A stretch of 19,006 nucleotides of DNA from CAJXNP01 sp050305935 (GCA_050305935.1 JBNLGG010000071.1:1-19006), one strand, 5' to 3'; shown: positions 8,246 through 15,739, counted from the first letter of the stretch. Notes: a model not told the origin generated them from the sequence alone. Program-made: numbers and translations.

Positions 8246-8533
8246 AAGCTTTGAGCCGTTTCAGTATGAAAGTCAAATATAAGGAGTCGATAGGAATTGT
8301 TGTGTTTTTTGGTTATCCAGGTGGATGTGGGTGGACGGGATTAAGGGGAATGTTCTGCATCAGAGTCCTCTACGAATAAATCTGATGGGGGTTTGTCATT
8401 TTTATTGAATTTAAAATAAGATAAAAGCTCAAAATAATCCAACCACATGTTACACAACTCCTAACTTGGAGTAGAATGAGAAGTGATTAGTTTTTATTGT
8501 TTTATTTTTACAATAATCTTAATTCCTACAATT

Positions 8534-9412
8534 ATGGCGTTAGTGAATATTGATGAAATCCGCTTACATCCAAAGGCACCACTGGCAAGAAGGGGTTGTG
8601 AAATCGAATCTTGTACTAGAGAAGGAGAGTTAAATTTTTTTACCAATACACATTTTCAAAAAGTTTTTAAAGAGAAAGAAAACACCTTTAAAATTCAAAA
8701 ATATCTTGAATTAATAGATTTTATTAAGAATAATTATATCAATTATGTGAGCATTTTAAGAAAAATTGAACTAAAAGAACAAGATAAAATTGATTCTTTT
8801 GTTGAAAAGCTGATTGAGTATAAAGTTATAAAAAAGGACTTGACAAAATCATACAGCATGGAGAAAATAGGTAATCTATTTGAATGTCTTGTATCAAGAT
8901 CTTTAAATGAAATGAATATTTCATCTGCGCGGGATATAAAAATTAAATATCCGTACCCTGAAAATCCTTATGATCCTGACGGTCAAAAATATGATGTGAT
9001 TGGGACTCTTGATATATCAAAATTCTTATGGATAGAATGTAAAAAACCATTATATCTTAATGAGAAAAATCCACTAAATAATGTTATCGATAAAAATAGA
9101 ATTCAAAAGTTCATCAGAAGAGCACACTTTTTAAGACCTTCAATCGCAATTTATTTAGTTGACACAAAAGATGATTACAGGGAAAGCTTGAAAAAAATAT
9201 TTTCAATTGATTTATTAAAATCTGGACTTATGACAATTTTTCCTAGCAGTCAAAGCCAAATAATGGCAAGGTTAAATGGTTTCATTTATTTCAACCGAGT
9301 AACATATAATGATAATTCAAAGTTCATTGAAAGTTTGAAAATGTCAGTTAATCAGGTTTTGCATGATGCAAGAAACGAACATGTTGTTCAAAGTATATTT
9401 CCAAATATTTAA
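8534..9412 (+). CDS. Putative PD-(D/E)XK nuclease-like protein, accessory and AT-rich
   Basis: A 292-residue protein from ATG 8534. A GTG at 8483 would add a 17-residue hydrophobic leader (FYCFIFTIILIPTI) that looks like translated AT-rich non-coding DNA, so I prefer the ATG. The core resembles a restriction-endonuclease fold: a helix with E117 (KIGNLFECLV), D154 in KYDVIGTLD, and E168-x-K170 in WIECKKP. This is the E...D...ExK order of the PD-(D/E)XK superfamily. I cannot name a family. Residues about 12-33, rich in Arg and Cys, look like a translated repeat. Base composition is far more AT-rich than neighbouring genes, and it sits alone between a remnant regulator and a repeat-flanked GIY-YIG gene. 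This suggests horizontal acquisition and perhaps a defence or DNA-processing role. Confidence 0.6.
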   Translation: MALVNIDEIRLHPKAPLARRGCEIESCTREGELNFFTNTHFQKVFKEKENTFKIQKYLELIDFIKNNYINYVSILRKIELKEQDKIDSFVEKLIEYKVIKKDLTKSYSMEKIGNLFECLVSRSLNEMNISSARDIKIKYPYPENPYDPDGQKYDVIGTLDISKFLWIECKKPLYLNEKNPLNNVIDKNRIQKFIRRAHFLRPSIAIYLVDTKDDYRESLKKIFSIDLLKSGLMTIFPSSQSQIMARLNGFIYFNRVTYNDNSKFIESLKMSVNQVLHDARNEHVVQSIFPNI

Positions 9413-9440
9413 AGGTATATTGTATTTAATATTACACCCT

Positions 9441-9590
9441 CCCGCTAGTTTAGCGCAGCGTAACTTGTGGGAATTATATGGCAAGTTAAGAACTGCTGCC
9501 ATGAGCAGGAGCCACAAATTCAAAGATCAAAACAAACTCCATGTTATTGAATGAATTCAACTACAAGTTACGCTGCACCGTCTTTCGGCG
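9441..9590. repeat. Long imperfect inverted repeat downstream of the nuclease-like gene
   Basis: GCAGCGTAACTTGT at 9455-9468 is exactly complementary to 9563-9576 (14 bp). The outer edges are also related: CCCGC begins at 9441 and its complement GCGGG ends at 9592. Inside are a CTGCT/AGCAG hairpin (9493-9508) and a further CAAGTTA copy (9482-9488). The span is about 120-150 bp, so the RNA or single-stranded DNA could fold into a long bulged hairpin. It overlaps a 63-codon open frame (9363-9554) that is probably not a gene. Confidence 0.7.
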
Positions 9591-9600
9591 GGACGAAGAT

Positions 9601-9843
9601 TTAGATGAACCTTTTTCTAAGAAATGCCCTGCCAGAGCCTGATTTTAAATATTTTTCAAAAGCGTATGCTTTGTATTTGTCGTTAAAAACAATATACGTG
9701 ATAACCTCTAATAGCCTGTAGTTTTTGGTGGCTGTAACAGAGCCTCTGTTATGCCTATTTAATCTGTCATCCAGATCTTGCGAACAACCAGTATAAATGA
9801 AACCATCCTTTCCTTTAAGGATATACACATAAAATTGATTCAT
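9601..9843 (-). CDS. GIY-YIG domain mini-protein (UPF0213-like)
   Basis: An 80-residue single-domain GIY-YIG protein. YVYILK (5-10) and IYTGCS (16-21) are the two halves of the GIY-YIG motif. They are followed by R27 and H31 in DRLNRHNRG and the family tail AFEKYLKSGSGRAFLRKRF (61-79) with the catalytic-type glutamate E63. Length is standard for stand-alone members of this group, which are often dispersed in Bacteroidota genomes. Nuclease activity is known for the superfamily; the role of these mini-proteins is unclear. The start is ATG 9843; an ATG five bases upstream at 9848 is out of frame. Its 3' end runs directly into the inverted-repeat region and its 5' side carries a REP-like hairpin, suggesting that gene and repeats travel together. 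Confidence 0.88.
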   Translation of the reverse strand: MNQFYVYILKGKDGFIYTGCSQDLDDRLNRHNRGSVTATKNYRLLEVITYIVFNDKYKAYAFEKYLKSGSGRAFLRKRFI

Positions 9844-9859
9844 AACATGAAAATGTAAT

Positions 9860-9876
9860 GGCGGTTAGCAACCGCC
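9860..9876. repeat. REP-like perfect hairpin upstream of the GIY-YIG gene
   Basis: GGCGGTT (9860-9866), loop AGC, AACCGCC (9870-9876): a 7-bp GC-rich perfect stem, 17 bases from the GIY-YIG start codon. There is no T-tract on either side, so a terminator is unlikely. It resembles a dispersed REP-type palindrome or a structured leader. Confidence 0.6.
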
Positions 9877-9920
9877 GAAGCCCACCCAACAATACAAGAT
9901 TCAATTCAAATGAATACAAT

Positions 9921-9965
9921 AAAAAAGCCCACCTTCGCTTCTCATTCTTCGAAGCTTCGGTGGGC
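9921..9965 (-). terminator. Intrinsic terminator of the tRNA-Asp transcript
   Basis: On the minus strand GCCCACC (9965-9959) pairs with GGTGGGC (9933-9927) across a 25-base loop that contains extra GAAGC/GCTTC pairing, then six T residues (9926-9921). It begins five bases after the tRNA 3' end. Confidence 0.78.
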
Positions 9966-9970
9966 GAAGG

Positions 9971-10044
9971 CGGTCTGGACGGGACTCGAACCCGCGACCT
10001 CCTGCGTGACAGGCAGGCATTCTAACCAACTGAACTACCAGACC
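9971..10044 (-). tRNA. tRNA-Asp (anticodon GTC)
   Basis: A 74-base cloverleaf on the minus strand. The acceptor stem is GGTCTGG (10044-10038) with CCAGACC (9978-9972), and the discriminator is G (9971). The D arm is GTTCAGTTGGTTAGAAT. The anticodon loop reads CTGTCAC, giving anticodon GTC for aspartate. The T arm is GCGGGTTCGAGTCCCGT. The next bases are CCT, so the 3' CCA is not encoded. Confidence 0.97.
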
Positions 10045-10434
10045 AAGATATTCCGTTAATAAATATGCCAGTGGCATATTTCAGGAATGAACCAGCTTGC
10101 AGGGCGGAAGCCAAGTTTCCTCAGAACCTCCGATCAACTCGTTTGTCGATCATCCCCTTGCGAAATTGGAATGCAAATGTAGATGCTTAACTGTATTTAA
10201 ACAACATTAATTGCAATATTTTTTTTGTCATTATTCATATTCTTGGTTAAGTAATTCATAATCAGATGAAATAGATGGAACATTTGTTTTTGACTCAGGC
10301 ATGGCAAGTCATTCAGATGTATCGACCATAGTTGTGAAAGTATTTTAAAAGGCGACGAACTTTCCAAAATACTTTGATATCCATGTTTCTTTTTTGAATT
10401 TAGTTATAGATTTGCGGTTGAAACCAACTAATTT
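10045..10434. other. Gene-free stretch between tRNA-Asp and accA
   Basis: No convincing gene is visible in these 390 bases. Near the tRNA is a perfect 9-bp inverted repeat, AAATATGCC (10061-10069) and GGCATATTT (10073-10081), with a 3-base loop. Another imperfect hairpin is GATCAACTCGTTTGTCGATC (10132-10151). The rest is AT-rich and should contain promoters for tRNA-Asp (leftward) and accA (rightward). Confidence 0.6.
10407..10414 (+). promoter_or_regulatory. Candidate -7 element of the accA promoter
   Basis: TAGATTTG fits the Bacteroidota -7 consensus TAnnTTTG and lies 20 bases before the accA ATG, leaving a short leader. No well-spaced -33 TTTG is visible, so this is a weak call. Confidence 0.3.
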
Positions 10435-11418
10435 ATGCTATTGGATTTCGAGAAACCAATTTGGGAATTAGAGAACAAGCTCAGCGACATGAAACAGCTT
10501 GCTTCTAACAGTGGGGTGGACGTGACGGATGCGGTGAAGACCTTAGAAGAAAAGATCAAAGCCTTGAAGAAAGAAACCTTTACTAATCTTACCAGGTGGC
10601 AGCGGGTACAGTTGTCCAGACATCCTGAAAGACCTTATACACTCGATTACATATATGAAATCACCGATGACTTCATCGAACTTCACGGCGACCGGAACAT
10701 TTCGGACGACAAAGCCATGGTCGGTGGATTTGGTACCATTGACGGGGAGACCTACATGTTTGTAGGTCAGCAGAAGGGAAGAAATACAAAGCAAAGGCAA
10801 ATGAGGAATTTTGGGATGGCAAATCCCGAAGGTTACCGGAAAGCACTCCGTCTATTTCGCCTCGCAGAAAAATTCAATAAGCCGATCGTGACCTTTATTG
10901 ACACTCCCGGAGCATTTCCGGGTTTGGAAGCCGAGGAGCGGGGTCAGGCAGAGGCCATTGCCCGGAACCTAAAGGAAATGTTCCAGATCAAGGTGCCCAT
11001 CATTTGTATTGTGATAGGCGAAGGGGCATCAGGAGGAGCCATTGGTATTGGAGTCGGTGATAAGGTGTTTATGCTGGAGAATACCTGGTATTCCGTTATT
11101 TCACCAGAAAACTGTTCTGCCATCCTATGGAGAAGCTGGGACTATAAGGAACAGGCAGCCGAAGCAATGAAAGTCACAGCTGAAGATATGAAGAGTTTTG
11201 GCCTTGTGGATGACATTATTAAGGAACCGCTCGGTGGAGCCCATAAAGACCTTAAGTGGATGTCAAAAAAGATCAAGGAAACCATCATTAAGACTGCCAA
11301 GGAACTGCAAAATCAGCCTGTGGAGGAGATGATCTATTCCAGAATTGAGAAATTTTGCAGTATGGGAGTGGTGAATGAGCCGGTAGTTGAAAAAAGAAAG
11401 GAGAAAGTTAAAGGTTAG
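10435..11418 (+). CDS. accA: Acetyl-CoA carboxylase carboxyltransferase subunit alpha
   Basis: A 327-residue AccA (about 320 is typical). It forms the carboxyltransferase with AccD, moving the carboxyl group from carboxybiotin to acetyl-CoA to make malonyl-CoA, the first step of fatty acid synthesis. The N-terminal helices (1-60) are followed by LTRWQRVQLSRHPERPYTLD (52-71), the characteristic AccA entry to the crotonase-like fold. ELHGDR (82-87), FIDTPGAFPG and GEGASGGAIGIGVGD are family signatures, the last holding the glycines of the oxyanion hole. All are intact. accD is not in the window, so the subunits are encoded apart. The gene has its own terminator and appears monocistronic. ATG 10435 gives the standard N terminus. 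Confidence 0.98.
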   Translation: MLLDFEKPIWELENKLSDMKQLASNSGVDVTDAVKTLEEKIKALKKETFTNLTRWQRVQLSRHPERPYTLDYIYEITDDFIELHGDRNISDDKAMVGGFGTIDGETYMFVGQQKGRNTKQRQMRNFGMANPEGYRKALRLFRLAEKFNKPIVTFIDTPGAFPGLEAEERGQAEAIARNLKEMFQIKVPIICIVIGEGASGGAIGIGVGDKVFMLENTWYSVISPENCSAILWRSWDYKEQAAEAMKVTAEDMKSFGLVDDIIKEPLGGAHKDLKWMSKKIKETIIKTAKELQNQPVEEMIYSRIEKFCSMGVVNEPVVEKRKEKVKG

Positions 11419-11493
11419 AAAATACTAAAGTGAGGTATTTTGGAGAGGAGAGCAGATTTACTGTAACTCAGAACTTACCAAGAACATTTATTC

Positions 11494-11530
11494 ACCACCT
11501 GTTTCCTTTATTGGACAGGTGGTTTTTTTT
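11494..11530 (+). terminator. Strong intrinsic terminator after accA
   Basis: ACCACCTGT (11494-11502) pairs perfectly with ACAGGTGGT (11515-11523), loop of 12 bases, followed directly by an uninterrupted T run to 11530. It lies about 75 bases after the accA stop and only 18 bases before the next start codon. Confidence 0.9.
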
Positions 11531-11548
11531 TATTTTAAAACATTCACA

Positions 11549-12220
11549 ATGAAAATCAACTTCAACTGGCAACAGCGACTTTCAGAATTGTTGGTAGTTT
11601 TCCTCGGCGTTTATATGGCATTTGCCCTTAATAACTGGAAAGAGAACAAGACGGCAAAAAAGCTGGAAACCACCTATTTAAAAGGCATTGTTTCTGATTT
11701 GGAAAGTGATATCGCCTATCTTGAAGATCAGTTGGATACTTCTCGATACTTTCAATCGGCGGTAAATAGGTTTGTTCACCAACTTCAAACGAGAAACTTT
11801 GAGGACGATTCAGCTACTTTGCAACATGTGATTGCATTGATTACTTTAGTTGAATTTATTCCAAATAAAGCAACATTCAATTCGCTTAACGCCAATGGAA
11901 ACCTGTCCATCATCAGTGATTTCGACCTAAACAAAAGGATCACCGATGTGTACATAGGCCAATACAATAATGTGGAAAAGATCGAACAGCACACAAACAA
12001 TCAGGCTTATATGGTCAAGATTCCCTATTTCCATGAAAAATTGAGGTATGGGCGTGGTGGGGTTGTAAACAAAGAGGTGTTTTACGAGACGAAATTTATG
12101 AACCTGGCTTTCAGCAGCCAGTATTTTTGGCACGAAAAGGTAAAGCTTTATGAAGAAACATTGGAAAAAGTAAAAGCTTTGAAAGAAGATATTAACATGT
12201 ATTTAAGTAAAGAAGGATGA
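11549..12220 (+). CDS. One-helix membrane protein of unknown function (DUF6090-like)
   Basis: A 223-residue protein. Residues 1-10 are cytoplasmic and basic; about 11-29 (LSELLVVFLGVYMAFALNNW) form one membrane helix; WKEN directly after it and a charged coiled-coil-like stretch (about 33-65) follow, then a soluble helical domain. This layout is seen in a Bacteroidota group annotated as DUF6090, but I assign it by resemblance only. The start is ATG 11549: an upstream GTG at 11519 lies inside the stem of the accA terminator and would add a meaningless FFYFKTF leader. Its stop overlaps the next start in ATGA (12217-12220), so it is translationally coupled to the hydrolase gene and heads a three-gene operon. 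Confidence 0.75.
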   Translation: MKINFNWQQRLSELLVVFLGVYMAFALNNWKENKTAKKLETTYLKGIVSDLESDIAYLEDQLDTSRYFQSAVNRFVHQLQTRNFEDDSATLQHVIALITLVEFIPNKATFNSLNANGNLSIISDFDLNKRITDVYIGQYNNVEKIEQHTNNQAYMVKIPYFHEKLRYGRGGVVNKEVFYETKFMNLAFSSQYFWHEKVKLYEETLEKVKALKEDINMYLSKEG

Positions 12221-13059
12221 ATTTACATATCATAGAAACAGGAAATTTTAAATTGGACGGCGGCGCGATGTTCGGAGTAGTACCCAAGACTATCTGGCAA
12301 CGAACCAATCCGGCTGACGAAAATAATCTTTGTACCTGGTCAATGAGATGTCTCCTTATCGAGGATGGCGATCGATTGATCTTGATAGACACGGGAATCG
12401 GGGATAAGCAAAACGAGAAGTTTTTTAGCTACTACTATTTACACGGGGATGATTCCTTAAAATCTTCTTTAAAAAAGGCCGGTTTTTCCGCAGACGATAT
12501 TACGGATGTTTTTTTGACCCACTTGCATTTCGATCACTGCGGAGGCGCAGTAGGCTGGAAGGACCGGGAAAAGCAAATTCCGGAGTTGGTATTTAAGAAT
12601 GCAAACTATTGGACAAACGAAGGCCATTGGAAGTGGGCCACGGAGCCTAACAGCCGGGAGAAAGCGAGCTTTCTAAAGGAAAATCTGTTGCCACTTCAGG
12701 AAAGCGGGCAGTTGAATTTTGTCGGTGATAAGAGTCCTTTTGAACAATTCAATATCCTATTTGTAGATGGCCATACTGAAAAAATGATGCTCCCACATAT
12801 CTACTATAATGGAAAGACCATTGTGTATGCGGCTGACCTGCTTCCTTCTGTCGGGCATATTCCCCTTCCTTATGTGATGGGTTACGATACGAGGCCCCTG
12901 ATTACCATGGAAGAAAAAGACAGGTTTTTAAAAGAAGCTGTGGCAAATGAATACATTATTTTTTTTGAACATGATAGTATCAATCAATGCTGTACCCTCG
13001 AGCAAACGATCAAGGGGATTAGGATGAAGGAAGCTTTTCCTCTTAGCGAAATAATGTGA
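12217..13059 (+). CDS. Metallo-beta-lactamase-fold hydrolase (lactonase/glyoxalase-II-like)
   Basis: A 280-residue MBL-fold protein. The zinc motif is H102-L-H104-F-D106-H107 in FLTHLHFDHCGG. The other metal ligands fit H186 (DGHTEK), D207 (YAADLL) and H252 (FEHDS), so both metal sites look complete. The group includes N-acyl-homoserine lactonases and many uncharacterised hydrolases. No signal peptide is present, so it is cytoplasmic. It overlaps the preceding gene by 4 bases (ATGA) and the following lipase gene by 1 base, with a good AAGAAGG-type ribosome binding site just upstream. The operon with a patatin-like lipase suggests action on an ester, thioester or lactone, but the substrate is unknown. 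Confidence 0.92.
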   Translation: MNLHIIETGNFKLDGGAMFGVVPKTIWQRTNPADENNLCTWSMRCLLIEDGDRLILIDTGIGDKQNEKFFSYYYLHGDDSLKSSLKKAGFSADDITDVFLTHLHFDHCGGAVGWKDREKQIPELVFKNANYWTNEGHWKWATEPNSREKASFLKENLLPLQESGQLNFVGDKSPFEQFNILFVDGHTEKMMLPHIYYNGKTIVYAADLLPSVGHIPLPYVMGYDTRPLITMEEKDRFLKEAVANEYIIFFEHDSINQCCTLEQTIKGIRMKEAFPLSEIM

Positions 13060-13817
13060 TGAAAATAGGTATATCATTATCGGGCGGAGGGGCAAGAGGA
13101 GTTGCCCACGTAGGATTTGTTAAAGCCATCGAAGAAGCAGGCATCGAAGTATCAATGTACACAGGTACCAGTGCGGGAGCCATTGTGAGTGCTTTTTTAT
13201 GTTATGGCTATACTCCTGACGAGATTATGGATATCATTCGATCGGTAAAGCTGTATAGATACGTACGGCCTGCCATCAGTAAATCGGGTTTGCTAAAAAT
13301 GGAGACGACAAAAAATATCTACTCTCAGCACATCGTGAACGATGATTTTCGCTACCTAAAAAAGCCCCTGGTAATCGCGGCTACTAATGTCAGAAAAGGA
13401 GAGAATGTCTTTTTTAACAGTGGTTCCATCATTGATGCCGTCATGGCCTCGACGGCGGTTCCGGTAATTTTTAGTCCGGTTCAGATTAACGGAGAGTACT
13501 TTATTGATGGAGGAATCTTAAATAACCTACCTGTTGAACCATTGGTTGGTCATGTGGACAAAATAGTGGGGGTGAGCTGCAATCCCATTGATTCCAATTA
13601 TGAACTCGGCAGCTTCAAATCTTTAATGGAGCGTTCCTTATTAATGGCGATCAATGTAAACACCTTTGCAAAGAAACACCTCTGTGATCTTTTCCTGGAA
13701 CCGCCCGGTTTAAAAGGTTTTGGTGGCTTTGAATTCAATCGATCGGAAGAGCTTTTTACAATCGGATACGAATATGGAAAAACACAGGTAGACGCTATTA
13801 AAAACTTGATGAATTAA
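13059..13817 (+). CDS. Patatin-like phospholipase
   Basis: A 252-residue patatin-family acyl hydrolase with a Ser-Asp dyad. The oxyanion-hole loop is SGGGARG (8-14 from the ATG), the nucleophile S38 is in GTSAG (36-40), and D150 is in IDGGILNNLP. All key residues are present. Such enzymes release fatty acids from phospholipids or other acyl esters; small bacterial members are usually cytoplasmic or peripheral to the membrane. No signal peptide is seen. I chose ATG 13059, which shares one base with the preceding TGA (TGATG); a GTG at 13056 is three bases earlier and less likely. It is the last gene of the operon starting at 11549. Confidence 0.93.
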   Translation: MKIGISLSGGGARGVAHVGFVKAIEEAGIEVSMYTGTSAGAIVSAFLCYGYTPDEIMDIIRSVKLYRYVRPAISKSGLLKMETTKNIYSQHIVNDDFRYLKKPLVIAATNVRKGENVFFNSGSIIDAVMASTAVPVIFSPVQINGEYFIDGGILNNLPVEPLVGHVDKIVGVSCNPIDSNYELGSFKSLMERSLLMAINVNTFAKKHLCDLFLEPPGLKGFGGFEFNRSEELFTIGYEYGKTQVDAIKNLMN

Positions 13818-13869
13818 TTGATTAGCAAATACCAATTGTTATTCTCAGGCTTAGTAATTTGTGCCTGTT

Positions 13870-15693
13870 ATGAAAAATAGGGTAGTACAGTACATTGAGA
13901 TCATCGAAACCATCCAGCGGCTCATTGACCGGATGAAGGAATTCGAACGGATGCACGCTGATCAGCTTCGGGCGGTGCATCCCCGTTACCTGAAAAGCGC
14001 CATTAACCTTGTGCACTACTGGGCACTGCGGCAGGAAGATATTTCCGGCCTTCAAAACCAGCTTAAAAAGCTGGGTTTATCCAGGCTGGCACGAGCTGAA
14101 GCACACATCTTGGCGAGTTTGCACACCATCCTGGCGATTGTGAAAAGTCTGTCGCAACAAAAGCCCTTAATAGTACACCGGGCGCTTGTCAGCATGGCTA
14201 AAAGTGAAAAATACCTAAAGAGAAATACGAAAGCATTATTGGGGGTAAAGACCAAGGGTAGGAGTGTACGGATCATGGTCACCCAGCCTACCATTACGGC
14301 ACAGGATCGCGATCTGGTCAGGCAAATGCTGGAAGCAGGAATGAACACCGCCAGGGTAAACTGCGCACATGATTCGCCGATCGTCTGGAAAAAGATCATC
14401 GATAATGTTACCTCATGTTCCGGGGAATTAGGGCTTGATACTAAGATCAGTATGGATCTTGGCGGGCCAAAGGTACGAACCGGGAATATTACGCCCGGAC
14501 CACGGGTTAAGCGACTCAGGCCATCGAAGGATGAGTTCGGCAAAGTGGTGAGTCCCTACGAGTTTTATTTTGTGAAGGAAGAAGCATATGATCCGGGAGA
14601 AATAAATGTCGTTCCTGTCAATGAGGAATTTCATGACCGGCTGGTGGCGGGCGGGGTGATCAAACTCACAGATACAAGGGGCAAAAAAAGGGAGATAGAA
14701 GTTTTGACGAGAACGAGTGATAACAAGATTCTGGCCAGGGTGCAAAAGCCCACCTATATCGCTTATCAGACAGAACTTACCCTGGTCGATGGAAATCAGG
14801 TTTTTAGTGGTAAGGTTGGGCTACTGCCCGAAAATGAGGGATCGATTTTGCTTAATAAAAATGATGAATTGCTGGTGTACAAACATCCCATCGTGGGTAA
14901 AGATGCTACCCATGATTTGGAGGGGAATGTGATCGAAAAGGCAAAAATTTCATTTACACTGCCTGAAATATTTGACGATATACGAACAGGGGAGCGGATC
15001 TTGTTTGATGACGGGAAAATTGAGGGAAAGATTGTTAAAAAGCAGGAGGATCATTTTGTTGTTAAAATTCTGAATGCAGGAATTCGGGGCAGTAAGCTCC
15101 GTGCAGACAAAGGGATAAATTTTCCCGACAGCAAACTTGAAATCAGCGGATTGACAGAGAAGGACAAAGAAGACCTGAAATTTATTACCGGGCATGCGGA
15201 TGTGGTCAATTTTTCTTTCGTCAATCAGCCCAGAGATGTAGTTGAACTTTTAGAAGAGTTAAAAAAGCACGAGGCACTGGAAAAGACCGGTGTCATTTTA
15301 AAAATTGAAACCCAGCGCGCTTTCAATAATTTATTTTATATACTTCTGGAAGCCATGAAGACCTACCCGATTGGTGTCATGATTGCACGGGGAGACCTGG
15401 CCATTGAATGTGGTTGGGAAAACATTGCCAGGATCCAGGAAGAGATTATTTCTTTGTGTAATGCTGCTCATGTACCAGCAATTTGGGCTACGCAGGTCCT
15501 TGAAAATATGGCAAAAAAGGGCTTACCCTCCCGAGCGGAAATTACCGATGCGGCTTCAGCTCAAAAAGCCGAATGTGTGATGCTGAACAAAGGGCCGAGT
15601 ATTGTTGAGGCCATCCGATTGCTGGATGATATTCTACGCCATATGAAAGGATTTAAAAACAAAAAGGCTTCTATGCTACCCGCCATTAAGTGA
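13870..15693 (+). CDS. Pyruvate-kinase-like protein with N-terminal extension and no C domain
   Basis: A 607-residue protein from ATG 13870 (a GTG at 13861 would add three residues; in-frame TAA lies just before it). Numbers here count from that GTG. Residues 1-130 are a helical extension absent from normal pyruvate kinase. The A-domain barrel then shows RVNCAHD (165-171), DLGGPKVRTG (199-208), KGINFP (417-422), LTEKDKEDLKF, the catalytic lysine K481 and metal ligand E483 in LKIE, D512 in MIARGDL, and ATQVLENMAKKGLPSRAEIT (543-562). The active site is thus largely intact. The segment between the GPK and KGIN motifs, the B domain, is about 210 residues rather than about 90. The C-terminal allosteric domain is absent. 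Lysine 204 stands where K+-dependent enzymes have Glu117. It may be a real kinase or have changed substrate. Confidence 0.85.
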   Translation: MKNRVVQYIEIIETIQRLIDRMKEFERMHADQLRAVHPRYLKSAINLVHYWALRQEDISGLQNQLKKLGLSRLARAEAHILASLHTILAIVKSLSQQKPLIVHRALVSMAKSEKYLKRNTKALLGVKTKGRSVRIMVTQPTITAQDRDLVRQMLEAGMNTARVNCAHDSPIVWKKIIDNVTSCSGELGLDTKISMDLGGPKVRTGNITPGPRVKRLRPSKDEFGKVVSPYEFYFVKEEAYDPGEINVVPVNEEFHDRLVAGGVIKLTDTRGKKREIEVLTRTSDNKILARVQKPTYIAYQTELTLVDGNQVFSGKVGLLPENEGSILLNKNDELLVYKHPIVGKDATHDLEGNVIEKAKISFTLPEIFDDIRTGERILFDDGKIEGKIVKKQEDHFVVKILNAGIRGSKLRADKGINFPDSKLEISGLTEKDKEDLKFITGHADVVNFSFVNQPRDVVELLEELKKHEALEKTGVILKIETQRAFNNLFYILLEAMKTYPIGVMIARGDLAIECGWENIARIQEEIISLCNAAHVPAIWATQVLENMAKKGLPSRAEITDAASAQKAECVMLNKGPSIVEAIRLLDDILRHMKGFKNKKASMLPAIK

Positions 15694-15739
15694 TCGGGCG
15701 TTTGGGATGGAAACTTTGAATACCACGAATTTCCCAAAA

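Noticed and set aside
8358..8387. CATCAGA/TCTGATG inverted repeat with 16-base loop
   Set aside because: Only seven base pairs in AT-rich DNA with no T-tract or repeat partner; could be chance.
8483..8533. GTG start giving the nuclease-like protein a hydrophobic leader
   Set aside because: The leader is what AT-rich non-coding DNA would encode, and an ATG lies at 8534; not excluded, but less likely.
9363..9554. 63-codon plus-strand open frame after the nuclease-like gene
   Set aside because: It overlaps the end of the nuclease-like gene and mostly translates the inverted-repeat DNA; no domain or start signal supports it.
11519..11548. GTG start giving ten more residues for the membrane protein
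   Set aside because: The GTG lies in the stem of the accA terminator and the extra residues translate the T-tract; ATG 11549 is clearly better.
13847..13868. CAGGC/GCCTG inverted repeat just before the pyruvate-kinase-like start
   Set aside because: A five-pair stem is too short to claim as a regulatory structure.
14052..14543. 163-codon minus-strand open frame inside the pyruvate-kinase-like gene
   Set aside because: Antisense shadow of conserved coding sequence; no independent support.
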